This document shows positions 1 through 5,172 of a DNA stretch of 6,401 nucleotides, one piece after another (within the stretch, counting starts at the first letter, position 1; every line of letters starts with the position of its first letter). Source of the DNA: DATACN01 sp038215095 (GTDB lineage: Bacteria; Actinomycetota; Thermoleophilia; Solirubrobacterales; Thermoleophilaceae); assembly GCA_038215095.1 (NCBI GenBank), contig JBBQRG010000114.1, positions 1 through 6,401 of the forward strand, given 5' to 3'. The notes beneath the pieces were generated by a model. That model did no database searches. It was not told the DNA's origin and was given only the letters and a program-made list of their open reading frames with translations. Both the position numbers and the translations under genes were made by a program.

Positions 1-1877
1 CGCCGGTCCTCGCGCGCCCAGCGGGCGCGCTCGGGGGAGATCAGGATGCGCGCCACGTGCGAGGTCTCCACCTCGCCGGTGCTGGGCCAGCCGTGCACGT
101 CGGGCTCGACGCCCTCGCGCGGCTCGAAGCGCTCGTCGAGCACGGTGGCCTCGCGGATGCGGTCGAGCCGGTAGGAGCGCGGCGCGTCCTTCTCGAGGTC
201 GAAGGCGTGCACGTACCAGCCCTCCTGGCCGTTCAGCAGCTTGTACGGCTCCACGGTGCGCTGCGTGAACTCGTCCTCGTTCTCCTTGTAGTACTCGATC
301 TCGAGCAGGCGCCGGCCGGCTATCGCCCTGCTCACTACGCGCGCGATCTCGGAGTCGTCGCCCTTGGCGGTGGTGATCTGGAGGCCCTCCTCGGCCGGGT
401 CCTGGCCGAGCGCCTTCACGATCTTCGCTCGCGCGGAGCTGAGCGAGCCCTCGGGCAGGTGCTCGCCGATCAGGTCGATGGCGGCCACCAGCGCCTTCGC
501 CTCAAGCGGCAGCAGGCGGGCGGGCTGGGCGAAGTTGTCGCCGTAGGGCTCTGGGTCGACCTCGATCGAGTCGCCCTGCACCTCGGCGTAGAGCACGTAG
601 CTGCCGCCGCCGAAGTTCACGACGTTCAGCACGTCGATGTCCTGGCGCAGCTCGGTCTCGGACACCTGGAGCGACTTGCACAGCTCGGACACGGAGAGGC
701 GCTGGGAGTCCCGGGCGGCCTCGATCAGGATGCCGGCGAGCGTGACCAGGCGAGCGAAGCGCTCGGGCCGGATCAGCGACTCGCGGCGCGAATCGTCGTC
801 GTCGCCGTTGGCCTGCGGGGCCGGCGCGCCGCGGCGCTTGCGGGCGGGGGAGGCCAGCTCGACGGGCTCGGTGTGGGCCTGCACGACCAGCTCGGCGCGC
901 TCGCGTGCCTCCTCGACCAGCTCCGGCGGCTCGACGACGTACGCCTGCGGGCCCAGCCCGAGCACCCACGAGACGAGCTGACGCGAGCTGGCGTAGTCGG
1001 TCTCGAAGACCTTGCCGCCGCCGTCGGCGTCGGCCACCTCGCCGGCGTGGCCGAAGTGGCGCAGCGCCAGCCAGTCGATGCGGTCGCTCAGCCAGATGCT
1101 GGCGCGGCCCACGGGGTCGCCCAGCTGCCAGTCGGTGCGCGTGGCGTACACGCGCGGGTCGAACTCCTCGGGGCGGTTGAAGTCGTGCTCGGCCTTCGAC
1201 GAGTAGCCGACCTTGCCGAGAATGCGCGAGACGCGGAACACGCGCACGTCGTCGCGCTCGTGCGAATAGCCGATCAAATAGAACTGCCCGCCGCGGTAGA
1301 GCAGGTGGTAGGGGTCCACCTTGCGCTTCTCGGAGGCGTCGCGGCCGATCGTGTAGTACTCGAACACGATCGTCTTGCGGCGGAAGATCGCCGTCTCGAC
1401 CTTTGACAGCCGCTGCGACAGCTCGCGCCCGCCGGCGCCCGCGGTGACCGCCAAGGCAACCGAGCGCTCGGCGGGCTCGTCGAGCGGCGAGGGCTTGCCC
1501 CACGAGAGCTGCTGAAGCGCCAGCCGCAGCGGCTCGGCGTAGGCGAACTCGCCGTCGAGCAGCGACAGCGAGGTGCGCAGCGAGCCCAGCTCGCGGCTGG
1601 TGAACTCGATCGCGGGCAGGTAGAAGTTCTCCGGCGGCAGCGAGTAGTTCTCGGCTTCGTAGAAGCCCTCGGCCGGCTTGTCGACCTTCAGGTGGATGCC
1701 GAGCGAGTCGAGCTCCGCGCGGTCGGCGTAGAAGCGCCGTGCGAAGGCCTCGTCGTTCATCTGCGAGTAGCCCTCGACGTCCTGCTTGATCTCGAGGGCG
1801 GACACTGGCCGCCGCTCGGCCATCAGGAACGAGATCAGCGACAGCTGGCGGATGAGCTTTTCGGTGTCCTTGGCCAC
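1..1877 (-). CDS. pafBC: PafB-PafC fusion: tandem HTH-WYL transcriptional regulator (3' end outside window)
   Basis: Translating the minus strand from a GTG at 1877 gives 625 uninterrupted residues running off the left edge. There are two similar halves. Half 1 has a winged-HTH region at about 1-80, a WYL domain at about 160-230 (core at 199-219, FYLIGYSHERDDVRVFRVSRI-like, F-Y-L variant), and a WCX-like region at about 255-335. A charged linker with four consecutive Asp follows at about 340-365. Half 2 has an HTH region at about 370-430 and a WYL domain at about 515-590 (core GWYVHAFDLEKD at 553-564, then RSYRLDRI). The last WCX domain begins near the edge. Known of the family: mycobacterial PafB and PafC form a heterodimer that activates the LexA-independent DNA-damage response, with WYL domains thought to sense a nucleic-acid signal; fused forms occur in other actinobacteria. 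The start is chosen because an in-frame TAG lies 16 codons upstream with no other start codon between. No clear Shine-Dalgarno is visible. About 650-680 residues are expected, so little is missing. Confidence 0.9.
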   Translation of the reverse strand, partial: MAKDTEKLIRQLSLISFLMAERRPVSALEIKQDVEGYSQMNDEAFARRFYADRAELDSLGIHLKVDKPAEGFYEAENYSLPPENFYLPAIEFTSRELGSLRTSLSLLDGEFAYAEPLRLALQQLSWGKPSPLDEPAERSVALAVTAGAGGRELSQRLSKVETAIFRRKTIVFEYYTIGRDASEKRKVDPYHLLYRGGQFYLIGYSHERDDVRVFRVSRILGKVGYSSKAEHDFNRPEEFDPRVYATRTDWQLGDPVGRASIWLSDRIDWLALRHFGHAGEVADADGGGKVFETDYASSRQLVSWVLGLGPQAYVVEPPELVEEARERAELVVQAHTEPVELASPARKRRGAPAPQANGDDDDSRRESLIRPERFARLVTLAGILIEAARDSQRLSVSELCKSLQVSETELRQDIDVLNVVNFGGGSYVLYAEVQGDSIEVDPEPYGDNFAQPARLLPLEAKALVAAIDLIGEHLPEGSLSSARAKIVKALGQDPAEEGLQITTAKGDDSEIARVVSRAIAGRRLLEIEYYKENEDEFTQRTVEPYKLLNGQEGWYVHAFDLEKDAPRSYRLDRIREATVLDERFEPREGVEPDVHGWPSTGEVETSHVARILISPERARWAREDR

Positions 1878-1961
1878 GCCCTGACGAGCATAAGCAAAGG
1901 AAACCGCCGTTAGCTCCCCCTATGCGGGAACAATTGCCTTATTTGCGGGGTCAGAAGGGCT
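1878..1961. other. intergenic gap between YhaM-like and PafBC-type genes
   Basis: This 84-bp gap separates two minus-strand genes. It is comparatively AT-rich, contains no ORF of note, and shows no clear stem-loop plus T-tract terminator in either direction. The downstream regulator may therefore be partly read through from the exoribonuclease gene as well as having its own promoter. Confidence 0.5.
1887..1892 (-). promoter_or_regulatory. possible -10 element for the PafBC-type gene (near-leaderless)
   Basis: TATGCT on the minus strand fits TANNNT and would place the transcription start about 2-4 nt before the GTG at 1877. That would explain the absence of a ribosome binding site. There is no convincing -35 at the right distance. 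The surrounding 1887-1945 stretch is visibly more AT-rich than the genes around it, as expected of a promoter region. This is inference from a six-base match only. Confidence 0.25.
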
Positions 1962-2969
1962 TTACGCGACCGCGCGGCGCTCGTCGGGCTCCCGTTTGGC
2001 GAAGTACGCCGAGCCGGAGATGCCGCGGTCGAAGCTCGACCAGCTCTCGCCGTCGGCGAGCGCCTTCTCGATTCGGTCGAAGCTGCCGAGCGTGCCGCCG
2101 AGGTTGTCGATCATGTGCACGAGGGTGGCCTCGCGCGTGCACGGCGTGACGGGGCTGCCGTGCTCGAGCTTGCCGTGGTGGGCGAGCACGATGTGCAGCA
2201 CGGCCTGGGCGTCCTCGGCGGGGAAGCCCTCGATGCGCTCGATCTCTCGCCGCACGCGGTAGTAGCCGAGCGGGATCTCGCCGAGCAGCTTGCCGGCGTC
2301 GGTGAGCTCGATGGCGCCGTTCACCATCGCGTAGGCCTGGACCTTGCCGATGTCGTGCAGCAGCGCGCCGGTGACCGCCATGTCGTGGTCGACGTCGGAG
2401 AACGGGCCGGCGGCCATCGCGTGCACGCCCTCCGCCACCGAGAGCGAGTGCTCCAGCAGCCCGTGGCGGTAGGCCTGGTGGTAGTACTTGGCCGCCGGCG
2501 CCTCGTGCCAGCGGCGGCCCATCTCGGTGGCCGGGTCGAGCAGCCGGGCGAGCAGCTCGCGCAGGTGCGGGCGCTGCACCGTGCCGATCAGGTCGCCGAG
2601 CGCCTGGGCCATCTTCTCGTAGGGCACGGGCGCGCACTCGGCCAGGTCGGCCAGGTCGTACTCGCCGTCGAGGGCGGCGCGCAGCGCGCTGGCAGTGAGG
2701 CTGGAGCCGTACCGCGAGCTGACGGCGAAGCGCCCCGTCACCCGCACGACCGCGCCGGCGCTGGCGCAGTTCAGCACGGTCTCGATGTCGTCCCAGACGA
2801 CGCACTCGAAGCGCCCGCTGGCGTCGCCCAGCTGCAGCTTGAGGAACATGTCGCCGTTGCGCTTCTGGCGCCGGTTGCACTCCTGCACCACGAACACCGA
2901 ATCGACCTCCTGGCCGTCGCAGAGGTCGCGGGCGAACACCTTCGCGGCTGTCAGTGTGGTCTGCTCCAT
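1962..2969 (-). CDS. yhaM: YhaM-family 3'-5' exoribonuclease (OB-fold plus HD domain)
   Basis: The protein is 335 residues from the ATG at 2969; B. subtilis YhaM is about 314. Residues about 10-105 form an OB-fold nucleic-acid-binding domain, with the family-like opening KVFARDLCDGQEV and a KRNGDMFLKLQLGD strand. Residues about 155-300 form an HD phosphohydrolase domain. Its putative metal ligands are H174 (LLEHS), H205-D206 (LLHDIGK), H264-H265 (LAHHGK) and D288 (MIDNL). The family degrades RNA from the 3' end in the cytoplasm and, in Firmicutes, can also attack single-stranded DNA; activity here is inferred. The frame is also open from a GTG at 3014, adding 15 residues, but those are not family-like and that start would lie inside the divergent promoter region, so the ATG is preferred. 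No Shine-Dalgarno precedes it, so it may be nearly leaderless. The pafBC-type gene follows 84 bp downstream on the same strand. Confidence 0.88.
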   Translation of the reverse strand: MEQTTLTAAKVFARDLCDGQEVDSVFVVQECNRRQKRNGDMFLKLQLGDASGRFECVVWDDIETVLNCASAGAVVRVTGRFAVSSRYGSSLTASALRAALDGEYDLADLAECAPVPYEKMAQALGDLIGTVQRPHLRELLARLLDPATEMGRRWHEAPAAKYYHQAYRHGLLEHSLSVAEGVHAMAAGPFSDVDHDMAVTGALLHDIGKVQAYAMVNGAIELTDAGKLLGEIPLGYYRVRREIERIEGFPAEDAQAVLHIVLAHHGKLEHGSPVTPCTREATLVHMIDNLGGTLGSFDRIEKALADGESWSSFDRGISGSAYFAKREPDERRAVA

Positions 2970-2979
2970 CGGGTTAGCC

Positions 2980-3007
2980 AAGGTAGACCTGCTTGCGGAC
3001 GGTTTAC
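2980..3007 (-). promoter_or_regulatory. candidate promoter of the YhaM-like gene
   Basis: On the minus strand, GTAAAC (3007-3002) as a -35 is separated by 16 bp from TACCTT (2985-2980), which fits TANNNT. A start about seven bases later (near 2973) would give a leader of only about 4 nt before the ATG at 2969. It overlaps almost completely with the plus-strand candidate. Pattern match only. Confidence 0.3.
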
Positions 3008-3010
3008 GCT
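2983..3010 (+). promoter_or_regulatory. candidate promoter of the SDR gene
   Basis: GTAGAC (2983-2988) as a -35 and TACGCT (3005-3010, TANNNT) as a -10 are separated by 16 bp. Transcription would start near 3017, leaving a leader of about 33 nt that contains the Shine-Dalgarno at 3037-3042. It overlaps the opposing candidate for the exoribonuclease gene. Pattern match only. Confidence 0.3.
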
Positions 3011-3036
3011 GCACGGCGGTGAAGTCGCTGCCTCTG

Positions 3037-3042
3037 GGAAGG
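3037..3042 (+). promoter_or_regulatory. Shine-Dalgarno for the SDR gene
   Basis: GGAAGG lies 7 nt before the ATG at 3050, normal spacing, and fixes that start codon. Confidence 0.75.
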
Positions 3043-3049
3043 ACCTGAC

Positions 3050-3727
3050 ATGGGCGTTCTAGTCACCGGCGGAACCGGTGCCCTGGGCGGCGCCGTGCTG
3101 CGCGAGCTGATGGACGCCGGGCACGACGTGACGGCCACCTGGATCGTCGACCGCGAGCGGGAGCGAGTCGAGGGAGAGCTGGGCGACGAGGTGGCGCTCG
3201 TTCAGGCCGACGTCGGCTCCCCGGAGGGCGCGGTCACGGCCGTCGAGGCGGTGCCCGACCTCGACGCGGTCGTCAACCTCGTTGGCGGCTTCATGGCAGG
3301 CCCGAAGCTGCACGAGATCGAGCCCGAGGACTTCGATCGCATGCTCCGGCTCAACGTGGTCACGGCCTTCAACGTGGCCCGTGCCGCGATGCCGGTGCTG
3401 GTGGCAAACGGCGGGGGCGCCTTCGTGGGCGTGTCGGCGCGGCCGGCGCTGAAGCCCTTCCCGGGCTCGGCGGCCTACGCGACCTCCAAGGCGGCCGTCC
3501 TGGCGCTGGTCAAGTCGATCGACGCCGACTACCGCGGCGACGGCGTGCGCGCCAACGCGATCCTCCCGAGCGTGATCGACACGCCCGCCAACCGCGCCGC
3601 CGAGCCCGACGCCGACTTCTCCAAATGGGTCCCGCCGGAGCAGCTCGCCAGGGTGATCCGCTTCCTGATCTCACCCGACTCCGAGCCCACGAGCGGCGCC
3701 GGAATACCGGTCTACGGCCGGGCTTAG
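3050..3727 (+). CDS. short-chain dehydrogenase/reductase (SDR), NAD(P)-dependent
   Basis: The protein is 225 residues with a Rossmann fold that starts almost at the first residue. The glycine-rich cofactor motif TGGTGALG is at 6-13. An acidic D54 follows beta-3 (VQADV), where SDRs contact the adenine. The usual NNAG motif is replaced by NLVG at 76-79. The catalytic tetrad reads N102 (RLNVV), S129 (GVSARP), Y143 and K147 (YATSK), so the enzyme looks intact. It is somewhat shorter than the usual 250 residues; the segment after the active site (IDTPANR, 176-182) is compact, leaving a short substrate-binding lid. The cytoplasmic substrate cannot be predicted; many such proteins are annotated only as SDR-family oxidoreductase. 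The gene stands alone on the plus strand, diverging from the exoribonuclease and meeting the EcsC unit tail to tail, so there is no operon partner to suggest a pathway. Confidence 0.9.
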   Translation: MGVLVTGGTGALGGAVLRELMDAGHDVTATWIVDRERERVEGELGDEVALVQADVGSPEGAVTAVEAVPDLDAVVNLVGGFMAGPKLHEIEPEDFDRMLRLNVVTAFNVARAAMPVLVANGGGAFVGVSARPALKPFPGSAAYATSKAAVLALVKSIDADYRGDGVRANAILPSVIDTPANRAAEPDADFSKWVPPEQLARVIRFLISPDSEPTSGAGIPVYGRA

Positions 3728-3936
3728 GAGGCCTTGGCGAAACGCCAGGCGTCTCGCATCGGCTCGCGGTAGAAGATCAGGAAGACCGGGGCGACGAGGA
3801 ACAGGACCGCCTCGTCAACCGGACCCGGTATCGGCAGCAGCCCGATGGCGGCGATCCAGCGGAGCGGCTTCGGCACGCGGGAGTCCCGGGCGAGGAGCCT
3901 CATCGCTCCGATCGTCCTGGCGATGAAGGCCCGCAT
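3724..3936 (-). CDS. small (70-residue) membrane protein, function unknown
   Basis: A 70-residue basic, hydrophobic protein of unknown function. Residues 1-27 are Arg/Lys-rich and amphipathic, with RDSRVPKPLRW at 17-27. Residues about 27-55 are strongly hydrophobic but interrupted by LPIPGPVDE (34-42), suggesting a re-entrant hairpin or two short membrane segments. The C-terminus is again charged (YREPMRDAWRFAK). The arrangement R-x-P, hydrophobic, P-x-x-P-x-D-E, hydrophobic loosely recalls DUF1232/YkvA-type proteins, but I would not assign it to that family. The ATG follows the stop of the EcsC-family gene after only 2 nt (TAG-CC-ATG), so translational coupling is very likely and a joint role with EcsC is implied. 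Its stop codon overlaps that of the convergent SDR gene within TTAG at 3724-3727. It is a real gene rather than a shadow because it has balanced hydrophobicity, a coupled start, and fills the space exactly. Confidence 0.75.
   Translation of the reverse strand: MRAFIARTIGAMRLLARDSRVPKPLRWIAAIGLLPIPGPVDEAVLFLVAPVFLIFYREPMRDAWRFAKAS
3732..3749 (+). terminator. weak hairpin just after the SDR stop codon
   Basis: CCTTGGCG, loop AAA, then CGCCAGG form a 7-bp stem with one bulged T, beginning 4 nt after the SDR stop. There is no T-tract, and the bases also encode the C-terminus of the opposing 70-residue protein. It could help end SDR transcription, as high-GC actinobacterial terminators often lack a T-tract, or could be coincidence. 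Confidence 0.25.
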
Positions 3937-3938
3937 GG

Positions 3939-4583
3939 CTAGCCGCCGTAGTACCCGAGCGCGCGGCGGCCCAGGTCCTTCGTGGCGGCCGAGTTCTGCA
4001 TGGCGCCCAGCGGCGCGCCGATGAGCGGCACCAGCCGGCCCGCGTAGCGGCGCGCCACGCGCTTCGCGGCGTACTTGGCGAGGCGCATGTGGATGGCCTG
4101 GTTCTTGCCGCCCGAGAGGATCGCCTTCTCCGCCATCGCCACGGCCATCCGCTTGCCCACTCCGTCGAGGGCGCGGCGGGCCTGCTCGGCGGTGGGGTAG
4201 ACGCCCTGCAGGGTGAGCAGCTCCGCCGGGCGCATCGGGTGGTGGGGGTCGTAGCCGTAGGCGGCAGCGATGTAGAACACCATCCGGCTCTGGATCCACA
4301 GCAGCGCCACGAGGTCGGGGCCCGCGGTGATCGCACCGCCGAGGCCCAGGGCGCCGCCCTCCAGGCGCGCCATCCGCACGTGCTTCTTGTAGGCGACCTC
4401 GGCCAGCTGGGCCGGAGTGTGGCCCGGCCCGGCGATGCGCGCCCACTCCTCGGCGGCCGGCGCGAAGCGCTCGGCAGCGGCCAGCGCGATGAACTCCGGT
4501 GCCTTGTCCGGCTCCGCCCGAAGCCGCCTCCAGAGTGACTCCGGCGGGCGCTCCAGGTGCTCGATCTCTCGCGATACGCTCAT
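3939..4583 (-). CDS. EcsC-family protein
   Basis: The protein is 214 residues from the ATG at 4583. After a charged helical N-terminus (about 1-55, rich in Glu/Arg/Ala), residues 65-110 form the family core: YKKHVRMARLEGG, then the Gly/Ala-rich hydrophobic GGAITAGPDLVALLWIQSRM and YIAAAYGYDP. A mid-section follows with PAELLTLQGVYPT (119-131) and a basic helix (160-180). The second signature is VPLIGAPLGAMQNSAATKDLG (185-205), ending ALGYYGG. This pattern (Gly-rich helix, YGYD, then P-x-x-GA-x-x-GA-x-x-N) matches EcsC (B. subtilis EcsC, third gene of ecsABC, function unresolved). No EcsA/EcsB ABC transporter lies beside it, so it is a stand-alone homolog. It is likely membrane-associated. It is first in a two-gene unit with the 70-residue protein. 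There is no clear Shine-Dalgarno. The frame remains open upstream to 5084 opposite the ferritin gene, but that part is a shadow, as the family-like sequence starts only at this ATG. Confidence 0.85.
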   Translation of the reverse strand: MSVSREIEHLERPPESLWRRLRAEPDKAPEFIALAAAERFAPAAEEWARIAGPGHTPAQLAEVAYKKHVRMARLEGGALGLGGAITAGPDLVALLWIQSRMVFYIAAAYGYDPHHPMRPAELLTLQGVYPTAEQARRALDGVGKRMAVAMAEKAILSGGKNQAIHMRLAKYAAKRVARRYAGRLVPLIGAPLGAMQNSAATKDLGRRALGYYGG

Positions 4584-4628
4584 CGACCCACTGCAGTTTG
4601 GCGATCCGTTCGCGGGTAGGAGGAACCC
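4584..4628. other. divergent intergenic region, EcsC / ferritin-like
   Basis: This 45-bp gap separates two divergent start codons, so the promoters must overlap the 5' end of the EcsC coding region or the gap itself. A plus-strand TACGCT at 4575-4580 (TANNNT) could be a -10 for the ferritin-like gene, with no good -35. No inverted repeat or metal-box operator is obvious. Confidence 0.4.
4618..4623 (+). promoter_or_regulatory. consensus Shine-Dalgarno of the ferritin-like gene
   Basis: AGGAGG sits 5 nt before the ATG at 4629. It is the strongest ribosome binding site in the window and suggests high expression compared with its near-leaderless neighbours. Confidence 0.9.
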
Positions 4629-5138
4629 ATGACGAACACAGACACCAAGAGCGGCATTCTCAGCAGCGACAAGAAGGACGATCGCGAACAGCTGATCAGG
4701 ATGCTCACCAAGGCCTACTGGATGGAGGTCGAGACGGTGATGAGCTACCTCGCCAACTCGATCAACCCGGACGGCGTGCGCGCGCAGGAGATCATCGAGT
4801 CCCTGAAGGCCGACGTGCAGGAGGAGCTCGGCCACGCGACCCAGTTCGGCGAGCGGATCAAGGAGCTCTACGGCGTCGTGCCCGGCTCGCTCGACTTCAA
4901 CGCCGAGCAGTCCTACCTGCAGCCGCCCGACGAGCAGACCGACATCGTCCACGTGATCAAGGGCGTGATCGCCGCCGAGAGCGGCGCCATCGAGCACTAC
5001 AACAAGATCATCGAGTTCACCGAGGGGCGCGACCCCGTGACCCAGGACATGGTCATCGCGATCCTCCGCGACGAGGAGCAGCACCGCCGCCTGTTCGAGG
5101 GCTTCCTGCGCGAGTACAAGGCCGAGGGCCTCGCCTAG
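4629..5138 (+). CDS. bacterioferritin-like di-iron protein, lacking the heme-ligand Met
   Basis: The protein is 169 residues and a four-helix-bundle ferritin-like fold. After a polar N-terminal extension (1-18) the ferroxidase ligands are all present: E33 in WMEVETVMSY, E66 and H69 in EELGH, E117 in AAESGA, and E149 and H152 in RDEEQH. Spacing follows E. coli bacterioferritin as I remember it (E18, E51, H54, E94, E127, H130): E33-E66 is the same 33 residues, helix D (MVIAILRDEEQH) is nearly identical, and Y40 matches Tyr25. Between helices B and C there is an insertion of about 8 residues. The position of heme-ligand Met52 is Leu67, so heme binding as in Bfr is unlikely. The probable role is iron oxidation, storage or detoxification in the cytoplasm; assembly into a 24-mer or a Dps-like 12-mer cannot be told. 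It diverges from the EcsC unit and lies 34 nt before dipZ on the same strand, possibly in one transcript. Confidence 0.88.
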   Translation: MTNTDTKSGILSSDKKDDREQLIRMLTKAYWMEVETVMSYLANSINPDGVRAQEIIESLKADVQEELGHATQFGERIKELYGVVPGSLDFNAEQSYLQPPDEQTDIVHVIKGVIAAESGAIEHYNKIIEFTEGRDPVTQDMVIAILRDEEQHRRLFEGFLREYKAEGLA

Positions 5139-5149
5139 CGGCTGAAGCC

Positions 5150-5172
5150 GCCCTGACTACTACTGTCAGGGC
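5150..5172 (+). terminator. perfect 8-bp hairpin between the ferritin-like gene and dipZ
   Basis: GCCCTGAC (5150-5157), loop TACTACT (5158-5164), GTCAGGGC (5165-5172) form a perfect stem. It begins 12 nt after the ferritin stop and ends on the base directly before the dipZ ATG. No T-tract follows, so it is not a classical terminator. It may instead attenuate read-through, protect the ferritin mRNA 3' end, or hide the start region of dipZ. Its existence is directly visible; its role is inference. Confidence 0.5.

Noticed and set aside
12..30. GCGCGCCC-AGC-GGGCGCGC hairpin
   Set aside because: It is inside the PafBC-type coding region in an Arg/Ala stretch, easily produced by GC-rich codons.
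57..1406. Long plus-strand open frame (449 codons) opposite the PafBC-type gene
   Set aside because: Its Val/Ala/Leu/Gly/Arg-rich low-complexity composition is typical of an antisense shadow in high-GC DNA, and the opposite strand encodes a clear two-WYL protein.
1927..1951. GGAACA followed by a possible ECF-sigma (SigH/SigR-like) -10 on the plus strand
   Set aside because: The matching GTT is absent (GTC instead) and it would drive only antisense RNA into the exoribonuclease gene.
2948..2970. CTGTCAGTG resembling the upstream half of a PafBC/RecA-NDp promoter
   Set aside because: Eight bases later the sequence is TCCATC, not TANNNT, and it lies inside the 5' coding part of the YhaM-like gene; probably chance.
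2115..3062. Plus-strand open frame opposite the YhaM-like gene
   Set aside because: Antisense shadow with no recognisable motif; the minus strand carries OB-fold and HD motifs in full.
4584..5084. Upstream extension of the EcsC-family frame to a far start at 5084
   Set aside because: The added sequence is Leu/Val/Asp/His-rich antisense of the ferritin-like gene, and a proper ATG at 4583 begins the family-like protein.
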